From assembly GCA_937995835.1 (NCBI GenBank), contig CALKIV010000084.1, positions 57,580 to 121,579 of the forward strand: DNA of 64,000 nucleotides. The letters run 5' to 3'. This stretch comes from an uncultured Dysgonomonas sp. GTDB taxonomy: Bacteria; Bacteroidota; Bacteroidia; Bacteroidales; Dysgonomonadaceae. A model generated the notes under the pieces. The model saw only the letters and a program-made list of their open reading frames with translations, was not told the origin of the DNA and made no database searches. Shown here one piece after another: positions 56,710 to 64,000 of this stretch. Position 1 is the stretch's first letter, and each line of letters begins with the position of its first letter. The translations under genes and the position numbers were made by a program.

Positions 56710-57720
56710 ATGTTTATTGTAGAAAATTATGCATTAGCTGTTATACTGTGCATCATAACGATGCTATGCTGGGGATCGTGGGGAAATACCCAAAAATTAG
56801 CTGCCAAAACATGGCGCTATGAATTGTTCTATTGGGACTATGTGATCGGTATCGTTCTCCTAGCTTTGGTTGTGGGCTTCACATTAGGGAGTCATGGCGA
56901 TCAGGGGCGAGGCTTTGTCGAAGACTTGTCTCAGGTGAGCAGCAGCAACTTCTGGAGTGCCTTTGTGGGCGGTGTGATTTTCAATGCTGCCAATATCCTG
57001 TTGGCTACCTCTATTTCGCTTGCCGGCATGGCTGTTGCTTTCCCTGTGGGGGTTGGTATAGCACTGGTGTTGGGCGTGATTGTAAACTACATAGGAGCGC
57101 CAAAGGGAGATCCTATAATCTTATTTTTAGGGGTGGCACTGATTGTCGTAGCTGTTATCTTCAACGGAATGGCTGCCGGTAAGATGAGTAAATCGGACGA
57201 ATCGCAAAAATCGGGTAAAAAAGGATTGATCATAGCCATTTTTGCAGGTATATTAATGTCACTGTTCTATCGTTTTGTGGCTTCGGCAATGGACTTGGAC
57301 AACTTCCATTCGCCAACACCGGGTATGGTGACCCCATATTCTGCTTTCTTTATTTTCTCTTTGGGTATTCTTGCCAGCAACTTCTTGTTCAACACCTATG
57401 TAATGCGAAAACCATTTGTAGGTGAGCCGGTTACTTACAAGCAGTATTTTGCCGGAGGCTTCAGTACACACATGGTTGGTGTGCTTGGTGGTGCTATATG
57501 GGCAATAGGTACAGCCTTCAGCTATATAGCAGCCGGAAAAGCAGGTGCTGCCATCTCTTATGCTTTGGGGCAAGGGGCACCTATGATTGCAGCATTTTGG
57601 GGAGTATTTATCTGGAAAGAATTTAAAGGAGGAAATAAATCTGTTAACACACTGTTAGCCTTCATGTTCATCTTCTTCATCATAGGCTTGGGCATGATTG
57701 TGGTAGCAGGAAATAATTAA
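56710..57720 (+). CDS. GRP-family (RbsU-like) sugar transporter
   Basis: A 336-residue inner-membrane protein with about 10 hydrophobic helices. The N-terminal CWGSWGNTQKLA and internal AFPVGVGIALVLGVIVNYI patterns match the glucose/ribose porter branch of the drug/metabolite transporter superfamily. In this operon it should carry ribose, or possibly a nucleoside, from periplasm to cytosol for the ribokinase. It starts 31 bases after the esterase stop. Confidence 0.85.
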   Translation: MFIVENYALAVILCIITMLCWGSWGNTQKLAAKTWRYELFYWDYVIGIVLLALVVGFTLGSHGDQGRGFVEDLSQVSSSNFWSAFVGGVIFNAANILLATSISLAGMAVAFPVGVGIALVLGVIVNYIGAPKGDPIILFLGVALIVVAVIFNGMAAGKMSKSDESQKSGKKGLIIAIFAGILMSLFYRFVASAMDLDNFHSPTPGMVTPYSAFFIFSLGILASNFLFNTYVMRKPFVGEPVTYKQYFAGGFSTHMVGVLGGAIWAIGTAFSYIAAGKAGAAISYALGQGAPMIAAFWGVFIWKEFKGGNKSVNTLLAFMFIFFIIGLGMIVVAGNN

Positions 57721-57753
57721 TTTGTATTACAAATATCTATAAACTATAATATT

Positions 57754-58491
57754 ATGAAAAAGTTAACCTATACTTTATCTGCCCTATTAGCATTGTTATT
57801 TGCTTTCGGTGCATGTACGAATGATGTGCCCGGCTTTGATGAACAGGGGCAAGGCAAAGCTTCGAGAGTGAAAACGCTCACCACCGCAGAAGATGGATGG
57901 TCAGAGACCTATGCTTTCACTTATCGCGAAGATGGTAGAGTGACTTCCATCTTGAACACTTATGAAGGTGGAGGAGACAATATTCTCTACGATTGGTCGG
58001 TTGCGGGCAAGTTGTCAATTACAAAAGATGGAAAAGTTTCTGTTTATGAAGTCAACGACAAAGGCTATGTGACATCAGACCCTAAGGGAGATTACTACAA
58101 CACTTACGAGTATGACGAAGATGGTATCTTGATCAAATTGACAGAATATTGGGATGGCGGATCGGAAGTAAAATATACTGTTGAGACTAAAGCCAAAAAT
58201 GTTCTGAAACATAAAAGTAAGAGAAGTGGCAAAGATTATCAAAAGGTATTTACCTATGCACCGGGACTAAACTCATGCCATATCCAACAGACCAATGCCG
58301 TTAATTCGCCTTGGAAAGAGCAAAGTGGAATGCATGGTGTGGCCAGCAATAGAATCATCATTGGGCAAAATGTTGGTTTTGTAGAAGCAGAAGGAACAAA
58401 TACAAAATTGAGCTATGAATTTGATGATTTTAACCGCCCAACTAAAATAGACTATGGCTATAAACAATTTTATTATACTTACGAAGACTAA
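57754..58491 (+). CDS. Lipoprotein with YD-repeat-like beta strands (DUF4595-like)
   Basis: A 245-residue lipoprotein (lipobox FGAC, Cys21). The mature part repeats short two-strand units of the form Y-x-Y-D-x-D-G-x-L/I (TYEYDEDGILIKLTEYW, LSYEFDDFNRPTKIDYGY), like the beta proteins called DUF4595 or YD-repeat-like in Bacteroidota. It is the last gene of the operon, 33 bases after the transporter, so a surface ligand-binding role is likely but inferred. Confidence 0.75.
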   Translation: MKKLTYTLSALLALLFAFGACTNDVPGFDEQGQGKASRVKTLTTAEDGWSETYAFTYREDGRVTSILNTYEGGGDNILYDWSVAGKLSITKDGKVSVYEVNDKGYVTSDPKGDYYNTYEYDEDGILIKLTEYWDGGSEVKYTVETKAKNVLKHKSKRSGKDYQKVFTYAPGLNSCHIQQTNAVNSPWKEQSGMHGVASNRIIIGQNVGFVEAEGTNTKLSYEFDDFNRPTKIDYGYKQFYYTYED

Positions 58492-58522
58492 GTAGTATTG
58501 TTTTTGATAAATATTTAATGAA

Positions 58523-58558
58523 AAGGGGGCTTGTTGAAATTGCGCAACAAGCCCCCTT
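58523..58558. terminator. Bidirectional terminator at end of ribose-type operon
   Basis: AAGGGGGCTTGTTG (58523-58536) pairs perfectly with CAACAAGCCCCCTT (58545-58558), with an 8-base loop. It lies between convergent genes. Confidence 0.88.
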
Positions 58559-58574
58559 CTACTATTCGAAAATG

Positions 58575-59366
58575 TTATTTATTTATTGTTCGCAAAGCCC
58601 TTTTTACGATGTAAGCTGTTTCTTTGCTTGCACTTTCTTTTACCCATTTGGCACATAATTGACTGACAAAATCAGGGCGAGTTTTACTAGCATCGTTTAG
58701 CCAATTGGCAACACTATCTTGCACATATTTAGAACTGTCAGACTTCATATTTTCTAAAATATTGAGCGCCAATTCGGGATTGGTCTTCAGTCTGTCTATT
58801 TTTTTACACCACACCCCATTGGGACGAATGGATTCGGTGGCAAAACGTCTAACATTAGCATCTGCGTCTTTTGACCAACCTTCAAGAATTTGAAGAGCTT
58901 TATTCAAATCCACTGTAACAGATTCTCTTACAGCCATCCATGAAATCTCTCTGACTCCAAAATGAGGGTCGGCTGCAAAGTCTTTGATTTCTGCCAGCTT
59001 TTCATCGATGGAAAGCTGAGGATCAGCTCCTACGATGTATGTTGCCCAACAGCGTACACTATCTGATGCATGACTCTTAAGTTGTTTAAATAACTGGCTA
59101 TCTTTATTCTCTTTAGCAGCATAGCATAGAGATTCTCCAACAGCTCTGATCATCGACATCGTAGACTTCGACTGCAATAGATCTATTTTAGCAATGCAGT
59201 CTTGTTGATATTGTGTTGGCAAGGTGTATCTTATCAGCTCTTTGTGATCTACACAAAGCCATTCTGTGAGGTTGGCAGATTCTATCACACCTTGGTTCAT
59301 TTGTGCTAATATTTCGGGAGACACATCTTTCTGACTTTTGGCTCCTTTTCGCTTTTCAGTATTCAT
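58575..59366 (-). CDS. DNA alkylation repair protein, AlkC/AlkD-like HEAT repeats
   Basis: A 263-residue cytosolic all-helical protein of HEAT-like repeats. Family motifs: DPHFGVREISWMAVR (about 142-156), DADANVRRFATESIRP (about 175-190), and YVQDSVANWLNDASKTRPD (about 223-241), typical of the DNA alkylation repair glycosylase family. It would remove alkylated bases by a non-flipping mechanism; activity on a given base is not certain. I chose the ATG at 59366 over an upstream TTG (59408) because the extra residues lack family similarity. Single gene. Confidence 0.85.
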   Translation of the reverse strand: MNTEKRKGAKSQKDVSPEILAQMNQGVIESANLTEWLCVDHKELIRYTLPTQYQQDCIAKIDLLQSKSTMSMIRAVGESLCYAAKENKDSQLFKQLKSHASDSVRCWATYIVGADPQLSIDEKLAEIKDFAADPHFGVREISWMAVRESVTVDLNKALQILEGWSKDADANVRRFATESIRPNGVWCKKIDRLKTNPELALNILENMKSDSSKYVQDSVANWLNDASKTRPDFVSQLCAKWVKESASKETAYIVKRALRTINK

Positions 59367-59750
59367 CTTTTCAATTCTATTTGTTGGTAGGCATGCTTTA
59401 TAAAGCAAAGTTAATTGTTATTGGATTGTTCTTATCCTATCGTTCAACAAAAAAAATATATAAATGTTTTGTCGCCATTCCTTAAATAATGCCAAAGGGC
59501 TAAGAGTATTTAGTTATAATAGTAGTTGTTTTGTTGATTTTATAGTAAAAATATATGTAATATATCCGACTATTTCAATCTTATGACTTAAAATATGATA
59601 ATAAATCTCTAAAAGATTATATCTTTGCGTTAAATTAGTAGTATAGTATCCTTACGAACACTCTTTTTGGTCATACTATTGGGTGGGATAAATTGTAAAA
59701 ACTATATTATTAGTACCATTGATACTTATTATTAAACAAACGACTACAAG
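59367..59750. promoter_or_regulatory. Intergenic region with promoter of the FISUMP gene
   Basis: A perfect -7 box TATCTTTG at 59620-59627 implies a leader of about 115 bases for the downstream gene. No clear -33 box, repeat or other gene is seen in this 384-base AT-rich stretch. Confidence 0.5.
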
Positions 59751-60941
59751 ATGAAGAGAGCACTACTTTTTTTCTTAATATTTTTATGTTTACATGAAGG
59801 AATTAAGGCTCAGGTGACTATAGGAGCTGGTATTACGCCGAAATCGGGAGCAATATTAGACTTGAAACAAAATTCGAATGATGGAGCAAATTCTGAAAAG
59901 GGATTGCTGTTGCCTCGTGTAAAATTATCAGACAGAAGCCTTTTAGACATTACCGGAGGTGTGAGTGGGTTAGATGCCAATTTACACGTTGGTTTATTGG
60001 TTTATAATCTAGCTCGTAAGGATGCAAATGAGGGATTGACAGACAGAGACCAGATGCTGTGTCCTGGAGTGCATGCTTGGAGTGGTACTGCATGGATTCC
60101 TCTTAGAAAATATCCAGACCGAGGGCTGATGTGCGACGGTAGCGATACCGGAGAATTTGAAGACTGTGGAGATATTTTACTGGATTCAGAGGGTAATGAA
60201 TATCCTACTGCATTGTTTGGTGATGCAGGGTGTTGGATGGTTAGAAACCTGGTTTCCACAACAAATGGCGGAGTTACTCTTACTGAGAATGCGAATGCAA
60301 ACGATGCTTTAGACAAGCTTTACTATGCAAAACCAAATGGTACGGCATCAGAAAAAGAATATGGCTATCTATATACATGGCAAGCAGCTATGGGAGGCAA
60401 AGTAGCAACAGAGACATTGCTTTCAGCTGATGGTGGAACACAAAAATCAACTATACAGGGAATCTGTCCGGAGGGCTGGGTGCTGCCTAGCGACTTTGAT
60501 TGGAACAAACTGGAACAAGAATTGGCAAGCAAGCCAAGTCAGTATTCAGATCTGACAGCTGTTTCGCAAGCATGGACGCCAAACTATGGTACAATGCAAG
60601 ACTGGAGACCTTTTGCCAGTGGGGCTGATATCAACAAAGGTTGGGGACAAAGCTTTAGATCCAAAGTAATTATTAACAACAAACAGCATACGCTTCCATC
60701 GATGAGTAAGGCAGATGACGCCAATGGCTTTAGTGCCTTGTTGGTGGGTAGCTTGCAGAGTGGTACAGGACAAGGATATGGAGACTATTCTGCAATGTGG
60801 TCTAGCAACGATGCCTTTACGGCAATTGGGGCAGATGACAGTGCAAACTATCGTGGCTTGTGGCACGGAAACAATGGTGTATTTAGAGGAAATGCCTCAA
60901 AATCGTCAATGATTTCGGTACGTTGCAAACTAGCTGAATAA
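59751..60941 (+). CDS. FISUMP-domain surface protein
   Basis: A 396-residue exported protein; signal peptide ends GIKAQ (about 21). Following a short beta part (VTIGAGITPKSGAILDL) is the Fibrobacter succinogenes major paralogous domain (about 140-395): WMVRNL, YGYLYTWQAAMGG, GICPEGWVLPSDFDW, then the terminal SVRCKL. This domain is common in surface proteins of Bacteroidota, with no defined biochemical role. It has no visible T9SS C-terminal domain. It is followed after 37 bases by the FG-GAP protein and likely co-transcribed. Confidence 0.85.
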   Translation: MKRALLFFLIFLCLHEGIKAQVTIGAGITPKSGAILDLKQNSNDGANSEKGLLLPRVKLSDRSLLDITGGVSGLDANLHVGLLVYNLARKDANEGLTDRDQMLCPGVHAWSGTAWIPLRKYPDRGLMCDGSDTGEFEDCGDILLDSEGNEYPTALFGDAGCWMVRNLVSTTNGGVTLTENANANDALDKLYYAKPNGTASEKEYGYLYTWQAAMGGKVATETLLSADGGTQKSTIQGICPEGWVLPSDFDWNKLEQELASKPSQYSDLTAVSQAWTPNYGTMQDWRPFASGADINKGWGQSFRSKVIINNKQHTLPSMSKADDANGFSALLVGSLQSGTGQGYGDYSAMWSSNDAFTAIGADDSANYRGLWHGNNGVFRGNASKSSMISVRCKLAE

Positions 60942-60978
60942 AGTCGCAAAGTAGATTACTTATTTAAAAGAAAAAGAG

Positions 60979-63966
60979 ATGAAATTTAAAATATTCTTAT
61001 TTACTTATTTGTTAGGATTGTCTTTTCTGGCCAATGCTCAACCTTATACATCGTTGGAAAATACACCACAGACAGAAAATACTAGCTTTGCTGAGCTGAT
61101 GAGCACGACGGACTATACGGGTGTCCCCGGATATGTAAACCCTGATGACTATGCAGGTATTACTTGTTTCGATTTTATGGGAAAAGTGAAATTTACATCG
61201 GAGTATAGATTTATAACAGATTCAGAGGGGATCTATAAAAGACAATATGGCTTTTCAATACCATTGGTAGGAGATATAGATGGTGATGGCTATCCAGAGG
61301 TGTTGTCTATAGGGCAATATGGAGCTGGAAATTACCTGAATGGTGCTTATACGTTCCTTGATATATTTAATGGTCAAACAGGAGAGAGACTTGCTCGGCT
61401 TCGATTAGACCAACAAACATCTGGTGGTGATACTTATTATTATGCTAATGGGTTCCATCAATCGCCTTCTAATATGGCAATGGTGAAATTGAGAAAAGAA
61501 GATGTAGGAGGTACAAAAGATCAGATTGTTATAGTTATGACATTTCCTCAAGGTACTAGTGATGTTTATCGTGCTCCAAATAAAAATAAAGTGGTATGTT
61601 ATAATTTAGATGTTAGCGGAAATACATATACAATTGGGGCTACACCTAGATGGGTGTCTGCAGCAGACTATAATAGCGATGCTCCAACAAAAGAATGGGA
61701 TAAACCAATTCCTCAAATAGTAGATATAGATGGAGATGGAAAACCTGAAGTATTGGTCTATAATAAGTTATATGATGTTCATAGTGGAAAATTGTTGATC
61801 ACTTTTGACAAACTTGGAACAACCGCAAACGTGGGTTCAACAGCAGGAGGACATACCTATGACAAATATATCGGATTTAGCTATATCTATGACCTAGACT
61901 TGGATGGTAAATATGATGTTGTAGCAGGTAATAAAGTCTATTATGATATAAATTTAACAGATAAAACGTACAAAACAGTAACACTTCCAGTTGTTTCTAA
62001 TGGTGATGGACACACTGGAGTTGCTGATATAAATGGTGATGGTATACCCGATATTGTAACAGTTCGAAGAACAACAGCGGTTGCATACCATTCTGGTAAA
62101 ATAAATATTACAGTTTGGGATCCAGGGTTCCTTTCGCTCAATGGGGCAGGAGAGGTTGTTAAAAACACAACCTTAGCGACACCTAAGGAAATAGCCAACC
62201 AAACTATTGATTGGGATACTAATGCTACGGCACAAGGTAGCCATTCATATGTCTATATTGGAGATATAGATGGCAAAGAACAAGAATACGGAGGCAAAAA
62301 ATATCGCTTACCTGAAATTGCAATTTTATCAGGAAATATCAATTTTGGAACAACACCTCAACACCCTAATGTTCTCGGTCAGGGAATACCAACTACAAAA
62401 TGGTCAAATGAAGCAGGAAGCTTAGCTGGACCACAAGGAGTATTAGCGGCATTCACATTTGATCCTGTAGAGACGAACGTTAGTCGAAAATTAAAACTTT
62501 CGTTTGTATTGGGGCATGATGATAGGTCTATCAATACAGGTTTTACGATGTTCGATTTTGACAATGATGGTATGCAAGAGATATGTTACCGAGACGAACG
62601 TACTCTGCGTATCATAAAAGCTAAAACGCCTTTTGTCACAAGTACTATGACCGAAACAAGTAATCCTGATATAATTTTATTTTCTAAAGTCGCAATGTCA
62701 TTTACCGGATTTGAGTATCCTGTAATTGCAGATGTAGATAATGATGCTTCGGCCGAAATGTTAGTATTGGCTCGACCTTCTGGAGGAACAGATGATGCCG
62801 CAGGGTTTGTGTTTTCAGTTGGTAATGGTTCTGGCGATAAGTTTGCTCCGGCACTTCCTGTATGGAATCAATTTATGTATGATCCATTCAAAATAAATGT
62901 GGATTTAACGACTCCCAAAGGACCTGCTCCCAATCGCTTGGAAATAAAATATACCTTGAGCAAAATTGTGCGTAATGAAAATATGGACGTTCATGAAATC
63001 ATTGAAGACTATAATCCATTTAATGGAACATTGACGCAAATGTCCAAGTTTCAAGTTGGAGAAATACAATGGAATGGGAAAAAATATGAAAATGCCTACG
63101 AGCCTATTATCTTCCTTACACATGCTTATTTTGTGGAGCCTAGTAAGACAAATCCAGCAAAGAATCCGATTATTGTAACTGAAGGTGGTAAGCATTACAT
63201 CAAAGCATGGTTAGGGAATGAGGCTGAAGCTATGACAAGTGTTTCACAAAACACTCCTATCGCTGTTTATAAAAATGAGATTTCTAAAACAACTCTTGAA
63301 AATATAGTTCCTTTGTCAGCAGTGGGCGTGAATTCAGCCATCCAGCCAGGGGCAGCGAATGAGAAAGAAGTAAAAATACCAATAAGTGATCAATATGGCT
63401 TCTATATTTTGCGTTTGGGTGACAACTCTTTTAATATCAATACAAAAGTCTTTGAAAAGTGGAGTTGGGGAACTAACGACTTGAACATAAATGATGAAGT
63501 AAACCATAGAGGAACCGCTGCCAGAGCCTATCGTGACTGTAACTGGAATGATCAGATGCTGAAGGTGTCTAAATTTATGGTGGCCGATGATGCTTATACG
63601 TTGCAAGACTTTGATAAGATAGATGCTCCAATTCTTAATAATGATATTCTCCCGGATGATTTTGTCGGCAGTTTTGATGGTGATAATCCAAATATCAGAA
63701 TCAAAACACAACCAAAATCAGGTATATTGACAGCTAGTGGCAGCATCAATAATGTAACAGGTATCAATACAGTGAAGGTATTGTATCAGCATACCGGTAG
63801 CGTTAAATTGCCTGACGGTATTGATATGTTTGAGTATGAGGTATCGTATTTTGATAAGGTGGCAAATTCAATGAAAACGCTGTCAGCAAAAGCATATTTT
63901 TATATTCTACAAAATGTAAATCGACAGTATACAGTTTGCAAAGGGGATTGTATATCTTCAAACTAA
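60979..63966 (+). CDS. FG-GAP/VCBS repeat exported protein
   Basis: A 995-residue exported protein; signal peptide ends LANAQ (about 21). At least six Ca-binding-like DxDxDG-type loops lie near residues 99, 249, 305, 350, 526 and 585 (DIDGDGYPE, DIDGDGKPE, DLDLDGKYD, DINGDGIPD, DFDNDGMQE, DVDNDASAE), forming integrin-like propeller blades. The last 400 residues are a different, beta-rich region. It ends in YTVCKGDCISSN with no T9SS or gliding-type sorting domain. Function is unknown; adhesion or surface assembly is an inference. Downstream frames show no continuation. Confidence 0.88.
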   Translation: MKFKIFLFTYLLGLSFLANAQPYTSLENTPQTENTSFAELMSTTDYTGVPGYVNPDDYAGITCFDFMGKVKFTSEYRFITDSEGIYKRQYGFSIPLVGDIDGDGYPEVLSIGQYGAGNYLNGAYTFLDIFNGQTGERLARLRLDQQTSGGDTYYYANGFHQSPSNMAMVKLRKEDVGGTKDQIVIVMTFPQGTSDVYRAPNKNKVVCYNLDVSGNTYTIGATPRWVSAADYNSDAPTKEWDKPIPQIVDIDGDGKPEVLVYNKLYDVHSGKLLITFDKLGTTANVGSTAGGHTYDKYIGFSYIYDLDLDGKYDVVAGNKVYYDINLTDKTYKTVTLPVVSNGDGHTGVADINGDGIPDIVTVRRTTAVAYHSGKINITVWDPGFLSLNGAGEVVKNTTLATPKEIANQTIDWDTNATAQGSHSYVYIGDIDGKEQEYGGKKYRLPEIAILSGNINFGTTPQHPNVLGQGIPTTKWSNEAGSLAGPQGVLAAFTFDPVETNVSRKLKLSFVLGHDDRSINTGFTMFDFDNDGMQEICYRDERTLRIIKAKTPFVTSTMTETSNPDIILFSKVAMSFTGFEYPVIADVDNDASAEMLVLARPSGGTDDAAGFVFSVGNGSGDKFAPALPVWNQFMYDPFKINVDLTTPKGPAPNRLEIKYTLSKIVRNENMDVHEIIEDYNPFNGTLTQMSKFQVGEIQWNGKKYENAYEPIIFLTHAYFVEPSKTNPAKNPIIVTEGGKHYIKAWLGNEAEAMTSVSQNTPIAVYKNEISKTTLENIVPLSAVGVNSAIQPGAANEKEVKIPISDQYGFYILRLGDNSFNINTKVFEKWSWGTNDLNINDEVNHRGTAARAYRDCNWNDQMLKVSKFMVADDAYTLQDFDKIDAPILNNDILPDDFVGSFDGDNPNIRIKTQPKSGILTASGSINNVTGINTVKVLYQHTGSVKLPDGIDMFEYEVSYFDKVANSMKTLSAKAYFYILQNVNRQYTVCKGDCISSN

Positions 63967-63994
63967 TGTTCACCATTAGTGCTTAAGTGTTTTT
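63962..63994 (+). terminator. Weak hairpin overlapping the stop codon, possible terminator
   Basis: ACTAATG (63962-63968) pairs with CATTAGT (63974-63980) over a 5-base loop; five to six T follow 8 bases later. It includes the TAA stop of the FG-GAP gene. Confidence 0.4.
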
Positions 63995-64000
63995 CATTTC

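Noticed and set aside
63900..64000. Frameshift that cuts off a sorting domain of the FG-GAP protein
   Set aside because: The other two forward frames close within about 45 bases after the stop region, so no continuation is visible.
1..64000. Insertion sequence or integrated element carrying one of the utilisation loci
   Set aside because: I found no transposase, integrase, attachment repeat or tRNA boundary; only the split pfl genes hint at rearrangement.

Overview
The window is AT-rich chromosomal DNA from a member of the Bacteroidota, most likely the order Bacteroidales. The evidence is three SusC/SusD pairs, a hybrid two-component regulator, lipoproteins with Bacteroidota-style lipoboxes, an exosortase-target MSEP-CTERM protein, almost no Shine-Dalgarno sequences, and repeated TAnnTTTG-type -7 promoter boxes (usually TATCTTTG or TATCTTTA). 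The pflA/pflB and sdaA genes point to an anaerobic fermenter that degrades glycans. I cannot name the genus. I saw no tRNA, rRNA, CRISPR array, transposase or phage gene.

Layout. 1-3.3 kb: the 3' part of an MSEP-CTERM membrane protein gene, then a YhcH-family gene with its own terminator. 3.5-8.4 kb: a SusC/SusD pair with no enzymes. 8.5-13.8 kb: housekeeping and metabolic genes (pflA, sdaA, an FHS-type sugar permease, a family 4 glycosyltransferase) and a structured GC-rich intergenic repeat. 13.9-27.5 kb, minus strand: an arabinan utilisation locus (two GH51, three GH43, SusC, SusD, DUF3823 lipoprotein). It is divergent from its presumed sensor/regulator, a hybrid two-component system at 27.7-31.9 kb. 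32-40.9 kb: pflB, a small zinc-ribbon protein, an outer-membrane beta-barrel protein, an S41 peptidase lipoprotein and the NAD de novo operon nadABC. 40.9-42.4 kb: a helical-repeat protein of unknown function.

42.7-58.5 kb is the most unusual region. It is a ten-gene plus-strand operon: ribokinase, SusC, SusD, three exported ADP-ribosylglycohydrolase-fold proteins, two exported bimodular esterases whose second modules have lost the catalytic residues, a GRP-type sugar transporter and a lipoprotein. It resembles the ribose-scavenging (rus) loci of Bacteroides, but with an enlarged set of ADP-ribosylglycohydrolases plus esterases. This suggests uptake of ribose released from nucleosides, ADP-ribose or acylated ribosyl conjugates. 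58.5-64 kb: an AlkC/AlkD-like HEAT-repeat protein, then a surface pair (a FISUMP-domain protein and an FG-GAP repeat protein).

How the parts work together: in the arabinan locus, surface GH43 enzymes would cut arabinan, SusC/D would import oligomers, periplasmic GH51/GH43 would release arabinose, and the hybrid sensor would switch the operon through the 27.5-27.7 kb control region, which holds phased repeats. In the ribose-type locus, exported hydrolases would free ribose, SusC/D and the GRP transporter would carry it inward, and ribokinase would trap it as ribose 5-phosphate.
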